NCBI RefSeq assembly: GCF_019711595.1
Contig: NZ_JAIGNR010000001.1
Location: 992,001 to 1,056,000, forward strand
From: Qipengyuania sphaerica
Lineage (GTDB): Bacteria; Pseudomonadota; Alphaproteobacteria; Sphingomonadales; Sphingomonadaceae
Direction: 5' to 3'
Length of the DNA stretch: 64,000 nucleotides
In this document: piece by piece, positions 26,411 to 35,250 of the stretch
Numbering within the stretch: position 1 is the first letter of the stretch
Layout: each line of letters begins with the position of its first letter
The notes under the pieces: model-generated
What the model saw: the letters and a program-made list of their open reading frames with translations, nothing else
The model's database searches: none
Told to the model about the DNA's origin: nothing
Position numbers and translations under genes: made by a program

Positions 26411-26773
26411 ATCGGCGGCCGGCGCGTTCGCCTCGGGATCGATCTCGCGCATTTCTTCCTCGGTCAGCGGCTTTTCGTCCACGCCTTCAATCTCGGAAAT
26501 CTGCGGGGTAAGCGCGCTGGACTTGCAGACCTTGTAATAGGCCTCGCCGCGCCGCTCGCGCACGCTTTCGACCGTCGTCGCTGCAACGCGCGACTGCTCG
26601 AGCGCGCCGGGCGAGTTGTTGAACGGGGGAACCAGCACGACCGGCGAAACACAACGCTCACGTGCATTGATCATCTCTGCCTGGACGGCCTCTTTATATT
26701 CGGCGTGATCCTGCGCCAGTACGGCAGCAGGCAGGGTAACAAGCGCCAGTCCGGCAGCAGCTGCAGTCTTCAT
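26399..26773 (-). CDS. Small secreted protein of unknown function
   Basis: ATG at 26773 has GGAGG about 7 nt upstream and gives 124 residues with a signal peptide (about 1-20, ending AAVLA). The mature protein has two cysteines (about residues 41 and 82) and an acidic, Pro/Glu-rich tail. No family is recognised. It is the first of three minus-strand genes that separate the two SOS blocks, and its 3' end overlaps imuB by 12 bp. Confidence 0.75.
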   Translation of the reverse strand: MKTAAAAGLALVTLPAAVLAQDHAEYKEAVQAEMINARERCVSPVVLVPPFNNSPGALEQSRVAATTVESVRERRGEAYYKVCKSSALTPQISEIEGVDEKPLTEEEMREIDPEANAPAADSGA

Positions 26774-26829
26774 GAGATGGACCTCCGCTATCGCCCTTGG
26801 CGCGCGGCAGGTGTCACAAAGCTGAACGC

Positions 26830-27228
26830 TCAGCTGTCGCGCGAGACGAGCGAGGCGCGGCGACCGCGTGAAGCGACCGGGATATTGCCGAAATTGGCCA
26901 CCGGGCCGGCCTGGGTTTGCACGATCTCGCAGGTCTGCTCGACGACTGCGAAAGGGATGGGACGTTCGAACACGATGCCGCAACTGTTCTCGTTTACCCA
27001 AACGATCTTGCCGAAGAATTCGTAATCCCCCCAGGCGAGAAGGCCGGAAACGCCCTCTTGTGGCGGATTGCCGGTTTCGAACCGCGCGCCAGCTTCCGAA
27101 AGGTCGGACAAACGCCCTTCGCGATCGCCGCCCAGCATTTTCAGTTTGGCAGGGCAATCCACAGTATAGCGCTGGACGGTTCGGCGCTCGTCCTGATTCA
27201 TAGTCGGCAATTTCTGGAATAGCGCCAC
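26830..27228 (-). CDS. PilZ domain protein (cyclic-di-GMP receptor)
   Basis: The 132-residue protein is a single PilZ domain. Both cyclic-di-GMP contact motifs are complete: Arg16-x3-Arg20 (RTVQR) and Asp42-x-Ser44-x2-Gly47 (DLSEAG), so binding is expected. The GTG at 27228 has GAGG about 10 nt upstream; the internal ATG at 27201 has no ribosome-binding site and would leave little room before the Arg motif. No enzymatic domain is attached, so it would act by protein-protein contact. A GGDEF cyclase is encoded 26 kb away. Confidence 0.9.
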   Translation of the reverse strand: MALFQKLPTMNQDERRTVQRYTVDCPAKLKMLGGDREGRLSDLSEAGARFETGNPPQEGVSGLLAWGDYEFFGKIVWVNENSCGIVFERPIPFAVVEQTCEIVQTQAGPVANFGNIPVASRGRRASLVSRDS

Positions 27229-27361
27229 GCAAGCATCCTCTGTCTGTCTGCCTGCTGTGCCATCAGGTGGTTAACCTGCCGCTGCAACTCAGGGTTTACG
27301 GTGCATTAGGAAAGGACTCCGGGACGGCCGGTCACCGACCCGAAGCCATTTGTCAGTTTAT

Positions 27362-28093
27362 TCAGTTGCCCGGAGCCACGAGCAGGCGCGACCCGAGGGG
27401 CTGGAGCGAACGGGCCGAGGGGCCGAGTTTCTCGGTCATCAGCGCGATCTGCTCGGCACTGGCTGTCATCGGTGTATCGGCGACGTGCCAGTTCACGCCC
27501 TCGCTGCAAGGCGGGGTGGTGAGCGATCCCATGTAACGGAACACGTCGAGATCTTCGGGGACCATGTCGTCGATATCGAACTGGACGGCAGTACCCTTGC
27601 CGGCAGTCACACCACGCGCGATTTCGGTCAGGGCGGGGTTGGCAGTGCCTTCCTCGAACATCACGCCGAGAACGCCGAGTTCACCGGCATCGGTCGCATG
27701 GACGAAGTGGGCAACGAGCGGATAGCGCTTGCCCGAGATGGCATGCTCGGATGGCGTATGGAAATGGACCTGGATCAGGTTGAATTCCTTGCCGCCGGAA
27801 TTCATTCCGAAGCCCTCGGCGAAATCGACCTGAACTTTCTCGGTGCCGAGCGCGATCGTGCCGCTGTTGACGCCGAAATTGGTGGTCAGTTCGACATCGC
27901 CGCGCGCATTGGGGGTGCCGAGGTCGATGGGCGACTGGTTCAGGCCCGCATCGCACAGTGCATAGGCCGCATTCACGGTCGACCAGCGTTCAGGCGAGGT
28001 GCCGTCACCGAAATTCCAGTCCTTCTCGTGATGGTCTGCTGCGGCAGGTGCTGCGAGCAGTGCGAGAGGGGCGAGGTAAGCGAAAGACTTCAT
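27362..28093 (-). CDS. Periplasmic alpha-carbonic anhydrase
   Basis: The enzyme interconverts CO2 and bicarbonate. ATG at 28093 has GGAG upstream; 243 residues include a signal peptide (about 1-19). The zinc ligands of the alpha class are visible: His110-Phe-His112 (VHFHTPSEH) and His129 in the AHFVHAT segment. Cys47 and the cysteine in TTPPCSEGV are placed for the conserved disulfide. NQSPIDL and SLTTPPCSEGVNW also match the family. It reads away from the SOS promoter of the radical SAM operon. Confidence 0.95.
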   Translation of the reverse strand: MKSFAYLAPLALLAAPAAADHHEKDWNFGDGTSPERWSTVNAAYALCDAGLNQSPIDLGTPNARGDVELTTNFGVNSGTIALGTEKVQVDFAEGFGMNSGGKEFNLIQVHFHTPSEHAISGKRYPLVAHFVHATDAGELGVLGVMFEEGTANPALTEIARGVTAGKGTAVQFDIDDMVPEDLDVFRYMGSLTTPPCSEGVNWHVADTPMTASAEQIALMTEKLGPSARSLQPLGSRLLVAPGN

Positions 28094-28316
28094 GTTCAAC
28101 TCCAACCGTCAGCATGGCGGCTGTGCACCAACAATCGGCACGACCCACGCATGCTGCGTGATCCTTGCCCGCGGTGTCGTTTGGAAATGACGGGCCGCGG
28201 ACGACGATACGTCCGACATCACGAATGCGCTTGAGCATCCGCCAGAGGGGCCCGGTCCGTGGCCTAATTACGCTGCAGGAGAACGAGGGTTCCCTACGCG
28301 CCTTTACCTTTTGATA

Positions 28317-28349
28317 TTGGCGAATCCTGCGTGGGAACGTATAGAGAAC
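28317..28349 (+). promoter_or_regulatory. SOS promoter of radical SAM-UdgX-dnaE2 operon with LexA box
   Basis: GAAC (28335-28338), 7 nt, GAAC (28346-28349) is an alphaproteobacterial LexA box. It overlaps -35 TTGGCG (28317-28322), 17-bp spacer, -10 TATAGA (28340-28345). Transcription would begin at about 28352, the ATG itself, so the mRNA may be leaderless. The upstream block ATTGGCGAATCC nearly repeats the one at the imuA promoter (ATTGCGAATCC at 24001). Confidence 0.82.
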
Positions 28350-28351
28350 AA

Positions 28352-29596
28352 ATGGCGCAGCAGACTATCCTCCAGAAGCTCGAGATTCTCGCCGATGCGG
28401 CGAAATACGATGCTTCCTGCGCGTCGTCCGGAACGGCGAAGAAGAACAGCCTTGGGGGCAAGGGTATCGGCTCGACCGAGGGGATGGGCATCTGCCACGC
28501 CTATGCGCCCGATGGCCGCTGCATCTCGCTGCTGAAAATCCTGCTGACCAACCACTGCGTGTTCGACTGCCATTACTGCGTCAACCGCAAGAGTTCGAAC
28601 GTGGCCCGCGCGCGGTTTACCCCGCAAGAGGTGGTCGACCTCACGCTCGCCTTCTACCGGCGCAATTATATCGAGGGGCTGTTCCTCTCCTCTGGCATCG
28701 TGAAGAACTCGAACCACACGATGGAGCAGATCGTCGAGGTCGCGCGCATCCTGCGCGAGGAGCATGATTTTCGCGGCTATATCCACCTGAAGACCATCCC
28801 CGAGGCCGATCCGGAAATCGTCCACCAGGCGGGGCTCTACGCCGACCGTGTCTCGATCAATGTCGAACTGCCGACCGATAGCGGCCTCACCCGCCTCGCG
28901 CCCGACAAGGATGCGCGGCAAATCGAAGGCGCGATGGGCAAGGTGAAGTCCGACCTTGTAGAGGCGAAGGATGCGAGGAAGCGGTTCAAGCATGCCCCGC
29001 GTTTCGCTCCTGCCGGCCAGTCGACCCAAATGATCGTCGGTGCCGATGCTGCCACCGATGCCGATATCGTGGGCAAGGCGAGCCGGCTCTACGACAATTT
29101 CCGCCTCCGCCGCGTCTACTACAGCGCCTTTTCTCCCATCCCGGATGCCAGCGCCGTGCTGCCATTGAAGCGCCCGCCCTTGATCCGCGAACACCGGCTC
29201 TACCAGTCGGACTGGCTGATGCGTTTCTATGGTTACAAGCCTGCAGACGTGATGCAGGCGACCGAGGCGGACGGGAATTTGCCGCTCGATATCGACCCGA
29301 AGCTGGCCTGGGCATTGAAGTTTCGCGAAGCTTTCCCCGTCGATGTGAACCGCGCGAGCAAGGAGCAATTGTTGCGTGTGCCGGGGCTGGGCGTAAAGGC
29401 GGTAGGCAAGATCCTGGCGAGCCGTCGCCACCGCAATCTGCGGCTCGACGATGTGGCGCTGCTCACCCAGTCGATTACCAAGGTGCGGCCCTTCATCTGC
29501 ACTGTCGACTGGCGACCCATTACGCTGACCGACCGCGCCGATTTGCGCAGCCTGCTCGCGCCGAAGTCCGAGCAGTTGGAGCTGTTTGCGGCATGA
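28352..29596 (+). CDS. Putative DNA modification/repair radical SAM protein linked to UdgX
   Basis: The 414-residue protein has a radical SAM cluster motif Cys69-x3-Cys73-x2-Cys76 and a C-terminal helix-hairpin-helix (about residues 340-375, VPGLGVKAVGKILASRR) suited to DNA binding. It belongs to the radical SAM family always found beside a uracil-DNA glycosylase-like protein; its reaction is unknown. ATG at 28352 is preferred to an upstream GTG at 28331 because the latter would translate the LexA box. The stop overlaps the UdgX start (ATGA), so the two are coupled. Confidence 0.88.
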   Translation: MAQQTILQKLEILADAAKYDASCASSGTAKKNSLGGKGIGSTEGMGICHAYAPDGRCISLLKILLTNHCVFDCHYCVNRKSSNVARARFTPQEVVDLTLAFYRRNYIEGLFLSSGIVKNSNHTMEQIVEVARILREEHDFRGYIHLKTIPEADPEIVHQAGLYADRVSINVELPTDSGLTRLAPDKDARQIEGAMGKVKSDLVEAKDARKRFKHAPRFAPAGQSTQMIVGADAATDADIVGKASRLYDNFRLRRVYYSAFSPIPDASAVLPLKRPPLIREHRLYQSDWLMRFYGYKPADVMQATEADGNLPLDIDPKLAWALKFREAFPVDVNRASKEQLLRVPGLGVKAVGKILASRRHRNLRLDDVALLTQSITKVRPFICTVDWRPITLTDRADLRSLLAPKSEQLELFAA

Positions 29597-31029
29597 CTGC
29601 GCTCCAGCACGTCAAGCTCGGCACCTATTACGTGGTGCACTTGCCGGAAGCCGACGACTTCGACTTCTGGCGCGAGCGGGCGCGCGCGCTCGCCCAGTGC
29701 GATGTCCCTCCCGACCGGATTGCCTGGGTCGAACCTGGCGGGAGCGGGGACCTCTTTGCGCATGGCGAGCGGCGCATGCCGGTTCCGCCGATGGATGCGA
29801 AGCCAGTGCGCGCCAACCGGCGCTTCGTGAGTCTGGCGAAGAACGCCATCCTCCATTCCGATCCCGAGCGCTTTGCGCTGCTCTACCGCCTTCTCTGGCG
29901 GCTCCAGTCCAATCCGCGGATGATGGAAGACAAGGCCGACCTCGATGTTCGCCGGGTGGAGGAACTGGACAAGAACGTCCGGCGCGACAGCCACAAGATG
30001 CACGCTTTCGTCCGCTTCCGGCTGGTGGAAAGCGAGGATGAGGAGGTGGGCGAGCACTATGTCGCCTGGTTTGAGCCCGAGCATCACATCCTGCGCGCCA
30101 ATGCCGGGTTCTTCATGCGGCGCTTTGCGAACATGCGCTGGTCGATCCTGACCCCGCGCGGGAGCCTGCACTGGGACACGAAGACCATGTCCGAAGGCCC
30201 GCCCGCGCAGCGCAGCGATGCGCCCGGCGGCGATCCGATGGAGGACCTCTGGCGCAAGTATTACGCCTCGATCTTCAATCCCGCGCGATTGAAGATCGGC
30301 GCGATGCTGAAGGAGATGCCGAAGAAATACTGGAAGAATATGCCCGAGGCCGCGCTCATTCCCGATTTGATCGCAGGCGCGCAGGGGCGCGAGGCGAAGA
30401 TGGTCGAAAAAGGCGCGCTGGAATTCGAAGAGCGGCCCGATACGCTCAGCGCGATCGACAAGGCGATCCACGCCTGCCGCAAATGCCCCATCGGCCAGCT
30501 CGATAACCATGCTGTGATGGGCGAGGGGCCGCAGGATGCCGCGCTGATGATCGTCGGCGAACAGCCCGGCGACCAGGAGGATCAGGTCGGTCGCCCCTTC
30601 GTGGGGCCTGCCGGGCAGTTGCTCGACGCGCATCTGGAGAAGGTCGGCATCGATCGGCGCGCGGCCTATGTCACCAATGCGGTGAAGCATTTCAAATATG
30701 TCCAGCGCGGGAAACGCCGCCTGCACCAGAACCCGGGCGCGAAGGAAATCGACACCTGCCGCTGGTGGATCGAGAGCGAACGCGCCATCGTGAAGCCCAA
30801 GCTGGTGCTAGCCATGGGCGCGAGCGCGGCGCGCGGCATGCTCGGCAAGACGGTGAGCATTTCGAATGTTCGCGGTGCGCCCATTCCGCTGGAAGACGGC
30901 AGCGAACTCTGGGTCACGGCGCACCCCTCCTACCTCCTGCGCCTCGATGGCCCCGCGCGCGAAGAACAGGCGCGGCTGTTCGATGCCGATTTGGCTGCGG
31001 TGAGGGAACGGCTGGAGGAACTCTCGTGA
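29593..31029 (+). CDS. DUF4130-UdgX fusion, uracil-DNA-binding protein
   Basis: The 478-residue protein fuses an N-terminal radical-SAM-linked repair domain (about residues 5-255, DUF4130 type) to a C-terminal UdgX domain (about 280-475). UdgX shows the family-4-like motif GEQPGDQED (322-330), the HPS motif (444-446) and the UdgX-specific loop KRRLHQ (374-379) with His378, the residue that in Mycobacterium UdgX forms a covalent bond to uracil-site DNA. Cys295, Cys298 and Cys389 match iron-sulfur ligand positions; the remaining family-4 Cys position reads KHFK. It sits between the radical SAM gene and dnaE2 in an SOS-controlled unit. Confidence 0.92.
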   Translation: MTALQHVKLGTYYVVHLPEADDFDFWRERARALAQCDVPPDRIAWVEPGGSGDLFAHGERRMPVPPMDAKPVRANRRFVSLAKNAILHSDPERFALLYRLLWRLQSNPRMMEDKADLDVRRVEELDKNVRRDSHKMHAFVRFRLVESEDEEVGEHYVAWFEPEHHILRANAGFFMRRFANMRWSILTPRGSLHWDTKTMSEGPPAQRSDAPGGDPMEDLWRKYYASIFNPARLKIGAMLKEMPKKYWKNMPEAALIPDLIAGAQGREAKMVEKGALEFEERPDTLSAIDKAIHACRKCPIGQLDNHAVMGEGPQDAALMIVGEQPGDQEDQVGRPFVGPAGQLLDAHLEKVGIDRRAAYVTNAVKHFKYVQRGKRRLHQNPGAKEIDTCRWWIESERAIVKPKLVLAMGASAARGMLGKTVSISNVRGAPIPLEDGSELWVTAHPSYLLRLDGPAREEQARLFDADLAAVRERLEELS

Positions 31030-31030
31030 C

Positions 31031-34000
31031 ATGCCCGAGAACGACCTCCAGATACCCAAGCGCACCATCGAGCTCGATCCCGATGGTATAGACGCGCCAC
31101 CCCGCGCCCCTTTTGTCGAACTCGGCCTCGCCTCCTGCTTCAGCTTCCTGCGCGGGGCGAGCGACGCGGTGGACCTCGTGCTGCAGGCCCGCGCACTCGG
31201 CTACGATGCGATCGGTATCGCCGATGCCAACACCATGGCCGGCGTGGTGCGCGTGCATACCGAGGCGACGACGCTCAAGCTGAAGCCCTGCATCGGCTGC
31301 CGGATCGAGACGGTCGAAGGGCTGGCCTTCCTCGCCTATCCCAAAAACCGCAAGGCCTATGGGCGGTTGTGCCGCCTGATTTCGGCAGGCCGGATGCGCA
31401 CACTTTCGGGTGAGTGGCAGGAGAAGGGCGAGTGCGACATCAGCCTCGCCATGCTGGCGGCGCATAGCGCGGGCGTGCAGCTGATCCTGGTCCCGCCGCG
31501 CGACCTGGACGAGCGCTTTACCATCGAGGTCGAGAGCAATGTCGTCCCGTTTCGCGGCACGGATGGCGAAGGTGTGGAGCAAGCCGGGCGCGTGCAGTTC
31601 ACCGGGGCCTTTGCCGAAATCCTTCCGCACCTCGCGGCGCAACTCCCCACGCTCCGCCATATCGCCGCCGCCTTCCTCTACACCGACAGCGATGTCGCGC
31701 GGATCGAGCGGCTCGACACGCTGGCAAAGGCGAACGGCCTCTCCATCCTCGCCACCAACGACGTGCATTACGCCACTCCCGACAAACGCCCGCTGCAGGA
31801 CGTGATGACCGCGATCCGTCACAAGACCTCCGTGGCGCGTGCTGGCCACCTGCTCCACGGCAATGCCGAACGTTATCTCAAGCCGCCCGAAACCATGTGC
31901 CGCCTGTTCGAGCGTTGGCCGCATGCCATTTCCGCTGCGCGCGAGGTGGCCGATGCCTGCAAGTTCAGCCTCGACGAGCTGAAATACGAATACCCGGAAG
32001 AACTCTATCCCGGCGGCGCCGAACCGCAGGAGTATCTCGAAAGCGAGACCTGGAAGGGGGCGGACTGGCGCTACCCCGCAGGTACTCCAGACAGTGTCGC
32101 CGAAACCCTACACAAGGAACTGGCGCTGATCGGCAAGATGGACCTTGCGCGCTATTTCCTGACTATCAAGGACATCGTCGATTTCGCGCGCAACAAGGTC
32201 GATCCGCCGATCCTGTGCCAGGGGCGCGGCAGCGCGGCCAATTCAGCCGTCTGCTATTGCCTCGGCATCACCAATGTCGACCCGGCGCAGCACCAGCTGC
32301 TGTTCGACCGTTTCATCTCCGAAGACCGCAAGGAGCCGCCCGATATCGACGTCGATTTCGAGCACGAGCGGCGCGAGGAGGTGATCCAGTATCTCTACCG
32401 CAAATACGGCCGCCACCGCGCGGGGCTATGCGCCACGGTGATCCACTACCGCCCCCGTATGGCGATCCGCGAGGTGGGCAAGGCGATGGGGCTGACCGAG
32501 GACGTCACGGCAGCGCTTGCGAAAACAGTGTGGGGCGGGTGGGGCCGCGAGATCAGCGAGCGCCACGCCGCCGAAACGGGTATGGACGTCACCGATCCGC
32601 ACCTGAGGCGTATTCTCAAGCTGACCGAGCAAATGATTGGTATGCCGCGCCATTTGTCGCAGCATGTGGGTGGCTTCATCCTCACCGAAGGCGCGCTCAC
32701 CGAGACGGTGCCGGTGGGCAATGGCGCCATGCCCGATCGCAGTTTCATCGAGTGGGACAAGGACGATATCGAGGCATTGGGCATCCTCAAGGTCGATGTG
32801 CTGGCGCTTGGCATGTTGACCTGCATCCGCAAATGTCTCGACCTGCTGGACGAGCATCACGGTCGCACGCTCACGCTCGCCAGCGTCCCGCGCGAGGATC
32901 CGGAAACCTATGCCATGCTGCGCAGCGGGGATTCGCTGGGCGTGTTCCAGGTCGAAAGCCGCGCGCAGATGAACATGCTACCCCGCCTGCGCCCGCGCCA
33001 GTTCTACGACCTCGTCATCCAGGTCGCCATCGTGCGCCCCGGCCCGATCCAGGGCGACATGGTGCATCCCTATCTCAAGCGCCGCCGCGGGGCGGAACCG
33101 GTGGTCATCCCCGCACCAAGCCCGCAGCATGGCCCGCCTGATGAACTTTCCAGCATTCTCGAGCGCACGCTGGGCGTGCCGATCTTCCAGGAGCAGGCGA
33201 TGAAGATCGCGCTCGATGCGGCCAAGTTCAGTTCCAAGGAGGCGAACCGGCTGCGCAAGGCGATGGCCACCTTCCGCAGCCGCGGCATGGTCGATGAACT
33301 GCAGGACATGATGGTCGAGCGCATGGTTCACCGCGGCTACGACCGCGATTTCAGCCAGCGCTGCTTCAACCAGATCCGCGGCTTCGGCGAATACGGCTTT
33401 CCCGAGAGCCACGCGGCCAGCTTCGCCCACCTCGTCTATGTGTCGAGCTGGCTCAAATGCCATTTTCCCGCCGCCTTCGGCTGCGCGCTGCTCAATTCGC
33501 AGCCGATGGGCTTTTACGCGCCCGCCCAGATCGTGCGCGATGCGGCCGAGCACGGGGTGCGCGTGCTGCCCGCCGATGTGAACCTGTCAGGGTGGGACTG
33601 CACGCTGGAGGAAACGGGCGAGGGTGGGGCAATCGAAGGCGACAGCGGCCGTCTCGACAAGCACATCGCCCTGCGCCTCGGCCTGCGCCAGATCGATGGG
33701 CTGCCCGAGGCAGTCGCCGCGCAATTGCTGGCCGAGCGCGAGGCAAACGGACCCTATGAGGACGTGCGCGCGCTGCGGGACCGGGCGCGGATCGGGCCGG
33801 CGCATGCCGAACGGCTCGCCAGCGCCGATGCTTTCGGGTCGATGGGTCTCACACGAAGGCAGGCCTTGTGGGATGCGCGCAGCCTTGTCGGCGGCCCCGA
33901 CCTGCCGCTGTTCGCCGCCGCTGCCGCGCGCGACGAGGGGGCGGAAAAGCACGTTACACACCTGCCGCAGATGCCGCTCTCGGAGGAAGTTGTCGCCGAT

Positions 34001-34588
34001 TACCAGACCACACGCCTCAGCCTGAAGGCACATCCCATGGCCTTCCTGCGCGCCAGCCTTGCCGAGCGCGGTTTCGTGCGCGCCTGCGACCTGCGCGAGC
34101 GGAAGTTTCGCAGCATGGTCCATGTCGCGGGCGTGGTGCTGATCCGCCAGCGCCCCGGCAGCGCCAAAGGCGTGTGCTTCATCACGCTGGAGGACGAGAC
34201 CGGCGTCATAAACCTCGTCGTCTGGCCCGACCTCAAGGAAAAGCAGCGCCGCGTCGTCATGGGTTCGCGGCTGATGGAGGTGCGTGGGCGTGTCGAATAT
34301 GACGACGAGGTGATCCATGTGATCGCGCAGCACATGACCGATGCGACGGCGCAGTTGCACAAGCTCTCCGACGAAATGCTCAACGCCCCGCTCGCGCGCG
34401 CGGATCATGTCAGCAGCCCCCTGCCTGACAAGTTCAATCCGCGCGACAATCTGCGCGAGGGCAAGGACGATCCCTACCAGCCCGTCGAGCCATGGCAGGA
34501 ACCGCCGCCGAACAATCGCGAATGCGGATGGCACCAGGGGCATCCGCGCGACGTGCGTATCATCCCGAAATCGCGCGACTTCCACTGA
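31031..34588 (+). CDS. dnaE2: Error-prone DNA polymerase III alpha subunit DnaE2
   Basis: DnaE2 is the polymerase of the ImuA-ImuB-DnaE2 translesion system. The 1185-residue protein has a PHP domain (about 15-280), the polymerase palm with PDIDVDF (about residues 436-442), fingers, a helix-hairpin-helix segment and a late OB fold (about 1035-1115). The first PHP metal motif is degenerate: ELGLASCFSFL replaces the usual ELHxHS-type sequence, so PHP-based proofreading is unlikely. ATG lies 1 nt after the UdgX stop, so polymerase and UdgX are coupled, apart from imuA-imuB. Confidence 0.97.
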   Translation: MPENDLQIPKRTIELDPDGIDAPPRAPFVELGLASCFSFLRGASDAVDLVLQARALGYDAIGIADANTMAGVVRVHTEATTLKLKPCIGCRIETVEGLAFLAYPKNRKAYGRLCRLISAGRMRTLSGEWQEKGECDISLAMLAAHSAGVQLILVPPRDLDERFTIEVESNVVPFRGTDGEGVEQAGRVQFTGAFAEILPHLAAQLPTLRHIAAAFLYTDSDVARIERLDTLAKANGLSILATNDVHYATPDKRPLQDVMTAIRHKTSVARAGHLLHGNAERYLKPPETMCRLFERWPHAISAAREVADACKFSLDELKYEYPEELYPGGAEPQEYLESETWKGADWRYPAGTPDSVAETLHKELALIGKMDLARYFLTIKDIVDFARNKVDPPILCQGRGSAANSAVCYCLGITNVDPAQHQLLFDRFISEDRKEPPDIDVDFEHERREEVIQYLYRKYGRHRAGLCATVIHYRPRMAIREVGKAMGLTEDVTAALAKTVWGGWGREISERHAAETGMDVTDPHLRRILKLTEQMIGMPRHLSQHVGGFILTEGALTETVPVGNGAMPDRSFIEWDKDDIEALGILKVDVLALGMLTCIRKCLDLLDEHHGRTLTLASVPREDPETYAMLRSGDSLGVFQVESRAQMNMLPRLRPRQFYDLVIQVAIVRPGPIQGDMVHPYLKRRRGAEPVVIPAPSPQHGPPDELSSILERTLGVPIFQEQAMKIALDAAKFSSKEANRLRKAMATFRSRGMVDELQDMMVERMVHRGYDRDFSQRCFNQIRGFGEYGFPESHAASFAHLVYVSSWLKCHFPAAFGCALLNSQPMGFYAPAQIVRDAAEHGVRVLPADVNLSGWDCTLEETGEGGAIEGDSGRLDKHIALRLGLRQIDGLPEAVAAQLLAEREANGPYEDVRALRDRARIGPAHAERLASADAFGSMGLTRRQALWDARSLVGGPDLPLFAAAAARDEGAEKHVTHLPQMPLSEEVVADYQTTRLSLKAHPMAFLRASLAERGFVRACDLRERKFRSMVHVAGVVLIRQRPGSAKGVCFITLEDETGVINLVVWPDLKEKQRRVVMGSRLMEVRGRVEYDDEVIHVIAQHMTDATAQLHKLSDEMLNAPLARADHVSSPLPDKFNPRDNLREGKDDPYQPVEPWQEPPPNNRECGWHQGHPRDVRIIPKSRDFH

Positions 34589-34611
34589 CACAGGCGTTAG
34601 AGGCCGCGAGC

Positions 34612-35250
34612 ATGTTCGACCCCGAAAGACTGCTGGCCTTCGCGCTCGTGACCGCCACCACCAGCATCGTGCCGGGGCCATCGATGATGTTCGTGATGGG
34701 GCAGGCGATCTGGCGCGGGGCTCGCTCGGGCTGGGCGGCGCTGCTGGGCATGCAGATCGGCTACATCGTCTGGTGGGTTGCCGCAGCGCTGGGGCTAGGG
34801 ACGCTCGCCAAAGCCTATCCACTGGCGTTCCGGCTGCTGGCGATAGCGGGGGTGCTCTACCTCGCCTGGCTGGGCGTGAAGGCGATCCGTCACTCCTTCC
34901 ATGCCGGAGAGGATGAGAATGCCGCCCCCGCACGGAAGCCGTCGAGCAATGCCTTCCGCGACGGAATCGCGGTCGCCATCGGCAATCCCAAGTCGCTGGT
35001 CTACATGGTCGCGATCATCCCGCCCTTCGTAGATCCCGGCAGACCAGTCGGATGGCAGATTGTGGTTCTGGCCGTCATTGCACTCGTCGCGGACCTGCTG
35101 ATTGGGTGGCTCTATATCGCCACCGGCAAGCGCCTCGCCAAGGCCATGGAACGCGCGGCCACGCGGCGCTGGATCGATCGGGGCATCGGGATCGTTTTCA
35201 TCCTGATCGCCCTCCTCATCGCGGTCGACCTCTACGGGACGCAGCTTTGA
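34612..35250 (+). CDS. LysE/RhtB family amino acid exporter
   Basis: The product is 212 residues with six hydrophobic segments. The family signature lies in the first helix-loop (TTSIVPGPSMMFVMGQA, about residues 13-29) and in the NPKSLVYMVAIIPPFVDP segment (about 124-141). LysE/RhtB proteins export amino acids such as lysine, homoserine or threonine. The start is the first ATG of the hydrophobic region; the longer frame upstream overlaps dnaE2. The stop overlaps the TTG start of the extensin-like gene. Confidence 0.88.
   Translation: MFDPERLLAFALVTATTSIVPGPSMMFVMGQAIWRGARSGWAALLGMQIGYIVWWVAAALGLGTLAKAYPLAFRLLAIAGVLYLAWLGVKAIRHSFHAGEDENAAPARKPSSNAFRDGIAVAIGNPKSLVYMVAIIPPFVDPGRPVGWQIVVLAVIALVADLLIGWLYIATGKRLAKAMERAATRRWIDRGIGIVFILIALLIAVDLYGTQL

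Noticed and set aside
28331..28351. Upstream GTG start for the radical SAM gene
   Set aside because: It would put the LexA box and -10 inside the coding sequence; ATG 28352 matches the promoter layout.
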